Assembly (NCBI RefSeq): GCF_000016065.1
Contig: NC_009092.1
Location: 1,550,001-1,614,000, forward strand
From: Shewanella loihica PV-4
GTDB lineage: Bacteria; Pseudomonadota; Gammaproteobacteria; Enterobacterales; Shewanellaceae
Direction of reading: 5' to 3'
Length of the DNA: 64,000 nt
Below, piece by piece: positions 36,236-44,644 of this stretch (position 1 is the first letter of the stretch; the number at the start of each line of letters is the position of its first letter). Under the pieces are notes generated by a model that was not told where the DNA came from, did no database searches, and worked only from the letters and a program-made list of their open reading frames with translations. A program made the translations under genes and the position numbers.

Positions 36236-37033
36236 ATGGAGATCTTGCTATCGACTATCATGCAGACGCTGTCGGCCTATATGTGGCCGCTGTTTCGAGT
36301 GTCGAGCATGTTGATGGTGATGGCGGTATTTGGCGCCAATACCACACCGACCCGTGTGCGCCTGCTGCTTTCGGTGGCGATCACCTTCGCCATCGCCCCC
36401 ATGTTGCCGGTCAATACCGAGGTCGAGCTATTTTCATTAGGCGCCGTGTTCGTGACCGTGCAGCAGATCTTGATTGGCGTTGCCATGGGGTTTGTCACCT
36501 TGCTTATCATGCAGACCTTCGTGTTGACCGGACAGATCATCGGCATGCAGACCAGCTTAGGTTTCGCCTCCATGGTGGACCCCGGCTCAGGCCAGCAGAC
36601 CCCGGTTATCGGTAACTTCTTCTTGCTGCTGACGACCATGATCTTCTTGGCGGTGGATGGTCATCTGGTGATGATCCGCATGTTGGTGGCCAGCTTCGAT
36701 ACCATTCCCGTGTCCATGCAAGGAATAAGCATCGCTAGCTATCGGCGTCTGGCGGAGTGGGGCGCCTATATGTTCGGTGCGGCGCTGACCATGTCCATCT
36801 CGGCGATTGTGGCGCTCTTGCTGATCAACCTCTCTTTCGGGGTGATGACCCGCGCCTCGCCGCAGCTTAACATCTTCGCCATCGGTTTCCCCGTGACCAT
36901 GGTGAGTGGTTTGATTATTCTCTGGTTGACCTTGACGCCTATTATGGCGCATTTCGACGAGGTCTGGCGTTCGGCCCAGTTGTTGCTGTGCGATCTGGTG
37001 CAGCTGCAATGTAGCACTGCTGGGAGCTTCTGA
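36236..37033 (+). CDS. fliR: Flagellar export gate protein FliR
   Basis: A 265-residue polytopic membrane protein with about six hydrophobic segments. It shows FliR features (FRVSSMLMVMAVFGANTTPT, IIGMQTSLGFASMVDPGSGQ). FliR completes the pore with FliP and FliQ. Its stop overlaps the flhB start by one base (TGATG). Confidence 0.95.
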   Translation: MEILLSTIMQTLSAYMWPLFRVSSMLMVMAVFGANTTPTRVRLLLSVAITFAIAPMLPVNTEVELFSLGAVFVTVQQILIGVAMGFVTLLIMQTFVLTGQIIGMQTSLGFASMVDPGSGQQTPVIGNFFLLLTTMIFLAVDGHLVMIRMLVASFDTIPVSMQGISIASYRRLAEWGAYMFGAALTMSISAIVALLLINLSFGVMTRASPQLNIFAIGFPVTMVSGLIILWLTLTPIMAHFDEVWRSAQLLLCDLVQLQCSTAGSF

Positions 37034-38166
37034 TGGCCGATAACGATACCAGTCAGGAGAAGACCGAAGAGGCGACCCCCAGGCGACGCGAACAGGCGCG
37101 AGAGAAAGGGCAGGTCGCCCGATCTAAGGAGCTGGGCACCTCAGCTGTGTTGATGTCGGCGGCGGTAGGGTTTGCCGTCATAGGGCCGAGCCTGGGCCAG
37201 TCGTTGATGAGCGTGATGACCAAGCTGTTTACCATGAGCAGACAGGAGATCTACGACACCAATAGCCTGTTCAATATCTGGATGATGGTCTTCAAGGAGC
37301 TGGCGATCCCTATGGCCAGCTTCGTGCTGTTTCTCGCCTTTATCGCCTTCTTGGGTAACGTGGTGCTCGGTGGGATAACCTTCTCCGCCAAGGCGTTCAT
37401 GCCCAAGGGTAATAAGATGAATCCCATCAGCGGCTTTAAGCGTATGTTCGGGGTACAAGCCCTGGTGGAGCTGACTAAGGGAATCGCCAAATTCTCCGTG
37501 GTGGCCCTGATGGCCTATCTGCTGCTGAGCTACTATTTCAACGATATTCTTACCCTGTCCCAGGGGCATCTGCCGGGCAATGTCTATAACGCCCTGGATC
37601 TGCTGGTGTGGATGTTTATTGTGCTCTGCTCCTCTACCGTGATCATCGTGGTGATCGATGTGCCGTTTCAGATCTGGAACCACAATAAACAGCTGAGAAT
37701 GACCAAGCAGGAGATCAAGGACGAGTACAAGGACACCGAGGGTCAGCCTGAGGTGAAAGGCCGGGTGCGTCAGATGCAGCGTGAGATGGCGCAGCGGCGC
37801 ATGATGGCCGAGGTGCCCAATGCCGACGTGATTGTGGTCAACCCAGAGCACTATGCTGTGGCGGTAAAATATGATGTGACCAAGGCCGCCGCGCCCTATG
37901 TGCTTGCCAAGGGGGTAGACGATGTGGCCTTTAAGATCCGTGAGATCGCCCGCGAGCATGATGTAGCCATCGTCTCGGCGCCGCCATTGGCCAGGGCCAT
38001 CTATCACACCACCAAGATAGATCAGGAGATCCCCGAGGGGCTGTTTACTGCCGTGGCCCAGGTATTGGCTTATGTGTTCCAACTGCGTCAATATCAGCAA
38101 AAAGGTGGTAAGCGTCCGACACCTATCCCTATCAATCAGCCGATCCCTGATGAGCTAAAATACTAA
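37033..38166 (+). CDS. flhB: Export specificity switch protein FlhB
   Basis: A 377-residue protein. It begins ADNDTSQEKTEEATPRRREQ, and four membrane segments span about residues 30-215. The cytoplasmic C domain has the self-cleavage site as N270-P271-E272-H273 (VVNPEHYAVAVKYD) instead of the usual NPTH. Cleavage normally occurs after the Asn, which is kept. After cleavage and contact with FliK, FlhB switches export from rod/hook to filament proteins. A separate FlhB-CTD homologue is encoded at 51587-51943. Last gene of the fliK unit. Confidence 0.95.
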   Translation: MADNDTSQEKTEEATPRRREQAREKGQVARSKELGTSAVLMSAAVGFAVIGPSLGQSLMSVMTKLFTMSRQEIYDTNSLFNIWMMVFKELAIPMASFVLFLAFIAFLGNVVLGGITFSAKAFMPKGNKMNPISGFKRMFGVQALVELTKGIAKFSVVALMAYLLLSYYFNDILTLSQGHLPGNVYNALDLLVWMFIVLCSSTVIIVVIDVPFQIWNHNKQLRMTKQEIKDEYKDTEGQPEVKGRVRQMQREMAQRRMMAEVPNADVIVVNPEHYAVAVKYDVTKAAAPYVLAKGVDDVAFKIREIAREHDVAIVSAPPLARAIYHTTKIDQEIPEGLFTAVAQVLAYVFQLRQYQQKGGKRPTPIPINQPIPDELKY

Positions 38167-38263
38167 CGCTTTAAGTTGGTTAACTCTTATTTTGCGTCTG
38201 TACTGTCTGATATTTGTTCGTTTGTTATCCGCTCGAGTCGCTGCGAACTAAGCCGGCCTTAAG

Positions 38264-38281
38264 TTGGCGTACTTTTTGCTG
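38264..38281 (+). promoter_or_regulatory. Sigma-54 promoter of flhA-flhF-flhG-fliA
   Basis: TTGGCGTACTTTTTGCTG with GG-N10-GC spacing; the base after TGGC departs from the consensus A. It is 38 bases before the flhA ATG, in a 150-base gap after flhB. Confidence 0.85.
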
Positions 38282-38318
38282 AATCCTAGCTAGATGTCAA
38301 AGTTCAGGCGCTAGATTG

Positions 38319-40418
38319 ATGGATTTGAAAGCAACGCTCGGTCAGATAAAACAGGTAAAACCCGCCAATTTTAAAGGGATAGGTACGCCCATATTGGTGC
38401 TTGCGGCGCTGGCGATGATCGTCTTGCCCATGCCGGCCTTCCTGTTGGATATCCTGTTTTCTTTTAATATCGCCTTGGCCCTGGTGGTCTTGCTGGTGGC
38501 CATCTATACCGACCGCCCCCTGGATTTTGCTGCCTTTCCCACAGTGCTGCTGGTTGCTACCTTGCTGCGTTTGGCGCTTAACGTCGCCTCGACCCGTATC
38601 GTCTTACTCGAGGGGCACAACGGTGGCGACGCCGCCGGTAAGGTGATTGAGGCCTTCGGCTCAGTGGTGATTGGCGGTAACTATGCCGTGGGTCTGGTGG
38701 TGTTTCTTATCCTGATCATCATCAACTTCGCCGTGGTAACCAAGGGCGCCGGACGTATCTCAGAGGTGAGCGCTCGCTTCACACTAGATGCCATGCCAGG
38801 TAAGCAGATGGCAATCGACGCCGACCTTAACGCCGGGATCCTTAATCAAGATCAGGCGCGTATTCGCCGCGCCGAAGTAACCAAGGAGGCCGACTTCTAT
38901 GGTGCGATGGATGGTGCCTCCAAGTTTGTAAAAGGCGATGCCATCGCCGGTATCATGATTCTGGTGATCAACATCCTGGGCGGTTTCGTCATAGGTATGG
39001 CCCAGCATGGGCTGGACTTCTCCTCTGCGGTTGAGATCTACACCCTATTGACTATCGGTGATGGCCTGGTGGCGCAGATCCCTGGTCTCTTGCTCTCCAT
39101 CGCGGCGGCCTTGATGGTGACCCGTCAAAACGAATCTGGCGACATGGGACAGATGGTTATGAGCCAGATGTTCGACAACCCTAAGTCGCTGGCCATCGCC
39201 GCCGGCGTCCTGCTGACCATGGGCATAGTGCCTGGCATGCCGCATTTCGCTTTTCTCAGCTTTGGCCTGATCACCGCGGGTGGTGCCTATTTTCTGCATC
39301 GTAAGAAAGATCTCGACAGACAACGTGCCTTGGAGATCGCCAAGTCCTCACCAGCGACTCCCGGCGATGCCAAGCCCAAAGAGCTTAGCTGGGATGATGT
39401 GCAGCAGGTGGACACCATTGGTCTGGAGGTGGGCTATCGTCTGATCCCGCTGGTGGATAAGGGCCAGGGTGGTGAGCTGCTTGGACGTATCAAGGGCGTG
39501 CGTAAGAAGCTCTCTCAAGAGCTGGGCTTTCTTGTTCCCGCCGTGCATATTCGCGATAACCTGGATCTGGCGCCAAACACCTATAGGATCTCCCTGATGG
39601 GTGTGGCCTCAGGTGAGGCGGATATTCGTCACGATTGTGAACTGGCCATCAACCCAGGTCAGGTTTACGGCAAACTAGATGGTGTCGAGACCACAGATCC
39701 CGCATTTGGTTTAGAGGCGGTATGGATCGCCCCTGAGCTCAGAGAACATGCTCAGACTCTAGGTTATACCGTGGTGGATGCCGCTACCGTAGTGGCGACT
39801 CACCTGAGTCAGCTGTTAACCAATAACGCCTCCAAGCTGCTGGGCTACGAAGAGGTGCAGCAGCTGATGGATATGCTGGCCAAGCATTCGCCTAAGCTGG
39901 TCAGTGGTTTCATTCCCGATGTCTTGCCGCTGGGCACTGTGGTCAAGGTGATGCAGAACCTGCTTAACGAAGGCGTGTCGATCCGCGACCTTAAGACCAT
40001 AGTTCAGACTCTGCTCGAGTACGGGCCTAAGAGTAACGATACCGAGGTGCTTACCGCTGCTGTACGTATTGCACTTAAACGCATGATTGTTCAAGAAATA
40101 AGCGGTCCAGAGCCGGAAATTCCTGTCATTACTTTGGCGCCCGAATTGGAACAGATGTTGCATCAGTCTATGCAGGCAACGGGAGGCGAGGGGCCGAATA
40201 TCGAACCTAGCCTTGCCGAGAGGATGCAAAAGTCGTTACTCGACGCATCCCAGCGTCAGGAGATGGTGGGCCAACCAGCCATCCTACTGACATCGGGTAT
40301 GTTACGTTCGACGCTGTCGCGTTTTGTTAAACATACGATTCCAAATCTGCGGGTGATCTCTTACCAAGAGGTACCCGATGAGAAACAAATTCGCATCGTA
40401 TCAGCGGTCGGCCAGTAG
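38319..40418 (+). CDS. flhA: Flagellar export gate protein FlhA
   Basis: A 699-residue protein from the ATG at 38319 (a TTG directly in front is the frame's first start codon). The N-terminal half has about eight membrane segments and the FHIPEP signature region (LLRLALNVASTRIVLLEGHN). The C-terminal cytoplasmic part (about 340-699) forms the nonamer that docks chaperone-substrate complexes. Motifs such as VIDADLNAGILNQDQARIRR are family-typical. First gene of a four-gene unit, and flhF follows by 11 bases. Confidence 0.96.
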   Translation: MDLKATLGQIKQVKPANFKGIGTPILVLAALAMIVLPMPAFLLDILFSFNIALALVVLLVAIYTDRPLDFAAFPTVLLVATLLRLALNVASTRIVLLEGHNGGDAAGKVIEAFGSVVIGGNYAVGLVVFLILIIINFAVVTKGAGRISEVSARFTLDAMPGKQMAIDADLNAGILNQDQARIRRAEVTKEADFYGAMDGASKFVKGDAIAGIMILVINILGGFVIGMAQHGLDFSSAVEIYTLLTIGDGLVAQIPGLLLSIAAALMVTRQNESGDMGQMVMSQMFDNPKSLAIAAGVLLTMGIVPGMPHFAFLSFGLITAGGAYFLHRKKDLDRQRALEIAKSSPATPGDAKPKELSWDDVQQVDTIGLEVGYRLIPLVDKGQGGELLGRIKGVRKKLSQELGFLVPAVHIRDNLDLAPNTYRISLMGVASGEADIRHDCELAINPGQVYGKLDGVETTDPAFGLEAVWIAPELREHAQTLGYTVVDAATVVATHLSQLLTNNASKLLGYEEVQQLMDMLAKHSPKLVSGFIPDVLPLGTVVKVMQNLLNEGVSIRDLKTIVQTLLEYGPKSNDTEVLTAAVRIALKRMIVQEISGPEPEIPVITLAPELEQMLHQSMQATGGEGPNIEPSLAERMQKSLLDASQRQEMVGQPAILLTSGMLRSTLSRFVKHTIPNLRVISYQEVPDEKQIRIVSAVGQ

Positions 40419-40429
40419 AGGGTATTTAA

Positions 40430-41854
40430 GTGAAAATAAAACGTTTTTTGGCAAAAGATATGCGCTCTGCATTGGCCCAGGTGAAAGAGACATTAGGTTC
40501 GGATGCGGTGATCATGTCGAACAAGAAAGTTACCGGCGGTATCGAGATCGTCGCCGCGGTAGACTACGATGAGCCTAAGCCGAGCGTGGCGAAAAATGAT
40601 GCCGCGCCTTTGTCACCCAGCTTTCTCGATCTGGCCGAGGAGAAGGTTTCTATCGGTCGTCAGCCCATTAAGACAGAGTCAAAAAAACAGCCATCACCCG
40701 TAGCCGATTCGCTGCAAGCGCTGCTCGAGCGTCAACAAAATCGCGTCAGTCAGCAATTAAGCCAATCGAATGAAGCACTCGAGATGCCTGCCTGGGCCCA
40801 GGGATTGAAGGCGCCAAGCGATGAAATGGCCGCGCCTAATATGCATGGCGGCATGCAGGCTAATCCCCATGCCAACACACACGAGAGCCAGAATTTTAAC
40901 CGTGCCAAGCGTGATAAGAGCGCGCCGGCCAGCGAGATCGAGTCTATGCGTGAAGAGCTGGCATCACTTCGCAACCTACTGACACATCAGGTGACCTCAC
41001 TGCTGACTGAGCAGAAGAGTCGTCTGGATCCTGTGGGCGCCATGTTAGAGAGCCGCCTGCTGGATGCCGAGTTTAGCCCTGAGGTCGCCGCCAAGTTATC
41101 GGCCTTGAGCGAGCACTATGTGCCAGCGGACTTGGTGAAGGCCTTGCCACGCAGCCTGGCGAACATGCTCGACAACCAGGGGGACGACATCGTTCGTCAG
41201 GGCGGTGTGGTCGCCTTCGTGGGCCCAACTGGTGTGGGTAAGACGACGAGTGTCGCAAAATTAGCCGCTCGATTCGCCGCGCAGCATGGTTCAGATCAAG
41301 TTGCACTCATTACAACGGATCATTATCGCATTGGAGCCTATGAGCAGCTGGCAACCTATGGCAAAATAATGGGGTGCCCGGTCAAGCAAGCTCATGATCT
41401 CAATGAGTTGGAACAAATTCTTTATCAGTTCCGCAATCGCAAGCTAGTATTGATAGATACGGCGGGCATGGGACAGAGAGATGTGAGATTGTTCCAGCAA
41501 CTTGATAATTTAACTGCAAATAGCAGATTACCTATTCGCAGTTATCTGGTACTGTCATCTACAAGTCAAAGAAGAGTGCTTGAAGATGCCGTCGCGCAGT
41601 TTACCCGGATTCCATTATCCGGCGCGATTTTGACCAAATTAGATGAATCAGTGGCCTTGGCACCGGCGTTGAGTGTGTTGATTCAAAGTGGATTACCTTT
41701 GAGTTATGTCACCGATGGACAAAGAGTGCCAGAAGATATGCAAGTGGCCGACACCTTAGCCTTAGCCAACAAGGCCCTGTCGGTACTCGAAAAGAAAGTG
41801 CAACCAATACAGAATAACGAAAGGTCATATGAACAGGCCTACGCATTTGAGTAA
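40430..41854 (+). CDS. flhF: SRP-type GTPase FlhF (polar flagellum placement)
   Basis: A 474-residue protein with a GTG start. The N-terminal ~70 residues (KIKRFLAKDMRSALAQVKET) are FlhF-typical. The middle (about 80-200) is low complexity and charged. The C-terminal NG domain has G1 GPTGVGKTTSVAKLAARFA, the DTAGMGQRD switch and TKLDESVALAPALS. FlhF recruits the first basal-body parts to the cell pole. FlhG limits it. Confidence 0.95.
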   Translation: MKIKRFLAKDMRSALAQVKETLGSDAVIMSNKKVTGGIEIVAAVDYDEPKPSVAKNDAAPLSPSFLDLAEEKVSIGRQPIKTESKKQPSPVADSLQALLERQQNRVSQQLSQSNEALEMPAWAQGLKAPSDEMAAPNMHGGMQANPHANTHESQNFNRAKRDKSAPASEIESMREELASLRNLLTHQVTSLLTEQKSRLDPVGAMLESRLLDAEFSPEVAAKLSALSEHYVPADLVKALPRSLANMLDNQGDDIVRQGGVVAFVGPTGVGKTTSVAKLAARFAAQHGSDQVALITTDHYRIGAYEQLATYGKIMGCPVKQAHDLNELEQILYQFRNRKLVLIDTAGMGQRDVRLFQQLDNLTANSRLPIRSYLVLSSTSQRRVLEDAVAQFTRIPLSGAILTKLDESVALAPALSVLIQSGLPLSYVTDGQRVPEDMQVADTLALANKALSVLEKKVQPIQNNERSYEQAYAFE

Positions 41855-41858
41855 TATA

Positions 41859-42740
41859 ATGAGTCGGGATCAAGCAAGCGGTTTACGTATGATGAATCAA
41901 CCATATAACGAAAAAGTAAAAGTAATTGCCGTAACCGGTGGTAAGGGTGGCGTAGGTAAAACCAGCGTGTCGATCAATACCGCCGTCTCCCTGGCCGAGA
42001 AGGGCAAGCGTGTGCTTGTGCTCGATGCCGACTTGGGGCTAGCCAACGTCGATGTCATGTTGGGCCTGAGAGCCGAGCGCAATCTCTCCCACGTATTATC
42101 TGGCGACGCTGACCTTGACGATATTATCGTACGTGGTCCAAAGGGGATTGGCATTATTCCAGCCACCTCTGGCACCCAGGCCATGGTCGAGCTGACACCG
42201 GCCCAGCATGCGGGCCTGATCCGTGCCTTCAGCGAGATGAAGACCCAGTTTGATATCCTGGTGGTCGATACAGCGGCAGGTATCTCAGACATGGTGCTCA
42301 GCTTCTCTCGCGCCTCTCAAGATGTGTTGGTTGTGGTGTGCGACGAGCCGACCTCTATTACCGACGCCTATGCTTTGATTAAGATTCTTAGCCGTGAGCA
42401 TGGCGTATTCAGATTTAAGATTGTGGCAAACATGGTTAGAAGTTTGCGAGAAGGGATGGAGTTGTTTGCTAAACTTAGCAAGGTAACCGACCGTTTTCTC
42501 GACGTGGCCCTGGAGCTGGTTGCGACTATCCCCTTCGATGAAAACCTTCGCAAATCAGTTCGTAAACAAAAGTTGATCGTCGAGGCATTTCCTAAGTCAC
42601 CGGCGTCAATTGCTTATCACGGCCTAGCGAATAAGATCATTAGCTGGCCAGTGCCACAACAACCGGGCGGACACCTGGAGTTCTTTGTAGAGCGATTGGT
42701 TCAACGTCCCGAATATCAAGAGGATCGTACGAGTGAGTAA
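41859..42740 (+). CDS. flhG: Flagellar number regulator FlhG (MinD-like ATPase)
   Basis: A 293-residue protein from the ATG at 41859, which places the family N-terminal motif DQASGLR at residues 4-10. An in-frame ATG at 41829, inside flhF, with a better ribosome-binding site would add ten residues and cannot be excluded. Walker A is GGKGGVGKTSVSINTA, followed by LDADLGLANVDVMLG. FlhG limits flagella to one by acting on FlhF and, in Vibrio, on FlrA. Overlaps fliA by 8 bases. Confidence 0.94.
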   Translation: MSRDQASGLRMMNQPYNEKVKVIAVTGGKGGVGKTSVSINTAVSLAEKGKRVLVLDADLGLANVDVMLGLRAERNLSHVLSGDADLDDIIVRGPKGIGIIPATSGTQAMVELTPAQHAGLIRAFSEMKTQFDILVVDTAAGISDMVLSFSRASQDVLVVVCDEPTSITDAYALIKILSREHGVFRFKIVANMVRSLREGMELFAKLSKVTDRFLDVALELVATIPFDENLRKSVRKQKLIVEAFPKSPASIAYHGLANKIISWPVPQQPGGHLEFFVERLVQRPEYQEDRTSE

Positions 42741-43452
42741 AGCCGCTGCGTATACTTGTTTAGATAACAAAGCTTCTATTGTCGAACAGTATGCACCGTT
42801 GGTAAAAAGGATTGCTCACCATTTACTCGCTCGTCTACCCGCCTCGGTGCAATTGGATGATCTGTTACAAGCAGGTATGATGGGCCTGCTTGAAGCCTCG
42901 GCCAAGTTCGATGGCAGCAAGGGTGCCAAGTTTGAAACCTTCGCCGGTATACGTATTCGCGGCTCCATGCTCGACGAGATTAGGCGAGGAGACTGGGTAC
43001 CCAGGTCGGTTCACCGTAATCAGCGACGCATAGCCCAGGTGATTGACGAGCTAGAACAAGAACTTGGACGTGACGCAAAAGACAATGAAATTGCGGATCG
43101 ACTTGATATGACGCTCGATGAGTACCATCATATTCTTAATGATGTTTCCGTCGGGAAAGTAGTTGGAATTGAAGATCTTGGTGTATCGGTCGATGTAGTA
43201 AGACAGGAAGACGATCATCAGGACGACGCATTTGAGTCACTGGCAGAGACACAGTTCCACGAGGCCCTCGTCGAGGCGATTAAATTACTGCCAGAAAGAG
43301 ATGGATTAGTTTTGTCGTTATATTATGACGAAGCATTAAATTTAAAAGAGATCGGTGCCGTACTTGATGTAAGCGAATCCCGAGTAAGCCAGATACACAG
43401 CCAGGCGATGCTCAGACTCAAAGCTAAACTCAAGCATTGGACCAAAATATAA
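42733..43452 (+). CDS. fliA: RNA polymerase sigma-28 factor FliA
   Basis: A 239-residue sigma factor with a GTG start. Region 2 (VQLDDLLQAGMMGLLEASAK, FETFAGIRIRGSMLDEIRRG), region 3 and region 4 (LNLKEIGAVLDVSESRVSQI) are complete. FliA reads flagellin and late genes, including flgM and flaB, whose promoters are in this window. FlgM inhibits it. Confidence 0.96.
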   Translation: MSKAAAYTCLDNKASIVEQYAPLVKRIAHHLLARLPASVQLDDLLQAGMMGLLEASAKFDGSKGAKFETFAGIRIRGSMLDEIRRGDWVPRSVHRNQRRIAQVIDELEQELGRDAKDNEIADRLDMTLDEYHHILNDVSVGKVVGIEDLGVSVDVVRQEDDHQDDAFESLAETQFHEALVEAIKLLPERDGLVLSLYYDEALNLKEIGAVLDVSESRVSQIHSQAMLRLKAKLKHWTKI

Positions 43453-43494
43453 CGATTACATGAGCAATATAAAAACAGCTCCGCGGAGGAAACC

Positions 43495-43878
43495 TTGGAC
43501 AAGAATATGAAGATTCTCGTTGTTGACGACTTCTCAACAATGAGACGCATCATCAAGAACTTGTTGAGAGACTTGGGTTTTAATAACACTCAGGAAGCAG
43601 ATGACGGTTCGACAGCCTTGCCTATGTTGCAAAAAGGCGATTTTGACTTTGTCGTGACCGATTGGAATATGCCTGGCATGCAGGGGATCGACCTGTTAAA
43701 GGCTATCCGTGCTGATGACAACCTGAAGCACATTCCTGTGTTGATGGTGACTGCGGAAGCAAAAAGGGAACAGATCATTGCAGCGGCGCAGGCCGGTGTG
43801 AATGGCTATGTGGTGAAACCTTTTACTGCGGCGACATTGAAAGAGAAGTTAGACAAAATTTTCGAACGACTCGGTTAA
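43495..43878 (+). CDS. cheY: Chemotaxis response regulator CheY
   Basis: A 127-residue single receiver domain. The TTG at 43495 has a GGAGGA site at perfect distance; the first ATG (43507) lies too far from it. Residues: acidic pocket D11/D12, phospho-acceptor D56 ([10 protein letters not shown]), Thr in MVTAEA, Lys in VVKPF. CheY-P binds FliM and reverses rotation. cheZ starts 13 bases after the stop. Confidence 0.97.
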   Translation: MDKNMKILVVDDFSTMRRIIKNLLRDLGFNNTQEADDGSTALPMLQKGDFDFVVTDWNMPGMQGIDLLKAIRADDNLKHIPVLMVTAEAKREQIIAAAQAGVNGYVVKPFTAATLKEKLDKIFERLG

Positions 43879-43891
43879 TCAAGGTTGAGCT

Positions 43892-44629
43892 ATGCAGGCA
43901 GAAACTTCAGGGCTGATCAATCTAGCACAGGCCAAGCAACTCGTTGATCTGCTAGAGGCGGGTCAACAAGAGATGGCCGATGAGCTAATTCGCGATATCG
44001 CCAGCCCGATTCAGAAAGAGCTGTTTGACGAGGTGGGTCGCCTAACCCGTCAGCTTCACAGTGCCATAGTGGACTTTCAGGTGGACGGTCGTCTCGTGGA
44101 GCTGGCCAATAGCGAAATTCCCGATGCCAAAGAGCGCCTCAATTATGTCATCGACATGACGGAGCAGGCCGCCAATAAAACCATGGACGCCGTCGAAGAG
44201 TCTCTGCCTCTTGCAGATGCCCTTACCATGAACGTACAGGCCGTTAAGCCTTCTTGGGATCGCCTGATGCGTCGCGATATTCAGCTGCACGAATTTAAGG
44301 CGCTCTGCCATGATGTTCAGCAGTTTATCGAGCGCAGCGAATCCGATTCCAATCGTTTAAAAGAGTTACTCAACAACATATTGCTGGCCCAGGACTTCCA
44401 AGATCTGACCGGACAGATGATCCGCCGGGTGATCGAGCTGGTGCGAGAGGTTGAGAGTAACCTGGTCTCTATGTTGACCGTATTTGGCGAGCAGCCCGCC
44501 ACGGATAAACCCCGTGCATCAGAGAAGTGTGTCGAAGCTGAAGGTCCTATTATGAACGCTGATCAGCGTGATGATGTCGTGACAGGGCAAGATGAAGTCG
44601 ATGACTTGCTGTCGAGTCTAGGTTTCTAA
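43892..44629 (+). CDS. cheZ: CheY-P phosphatase CheZ
   Basis: A 245-residue helical protein. The catalytic segment AQDFQDLTGQMIRRVIELV (about residues 168-186) matches CheZ. The C-terminus (GQDEVDDLLSSLGF) is the CheY-binding tail. CheZ speeds dephosphorylation of CheY-P. It lies between cheY and cheA in the usual order; cheA starts 15 bases after the stop. Confidence 0.95.
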   Translation: MQAETSGLINLAQAKQLVDLLEAGQQEMADELIRDIASPIQKELFDEVGRLTRQLHSAIVDFQVDGRLVELANSEIPDAKERLNYVIDMTEQAANKTMDAVEESLPLADALTMNVQAVKPSWDRLMRRDIQLHEFKALCHDVQQFIERSESDSNRLKELLNNILLAQDFQDLTGQMIRRVIELVREVESNLVSMLTVFGEQPATDKPRASEKCVEAEGPIMNADQRDDVVTGQDEVDDLLSSLGF

Positions 44630-44644
44630 GTAGGAGTCATATGA

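Noticed and set aside
37141-38100. Long open frame (319 codons) antisense to flhB
   Set aside because: It is the complement of a strongly conserved flhB gene. Its product is His/Gln rich with no family features, a typical shadow of GC-biased codons.
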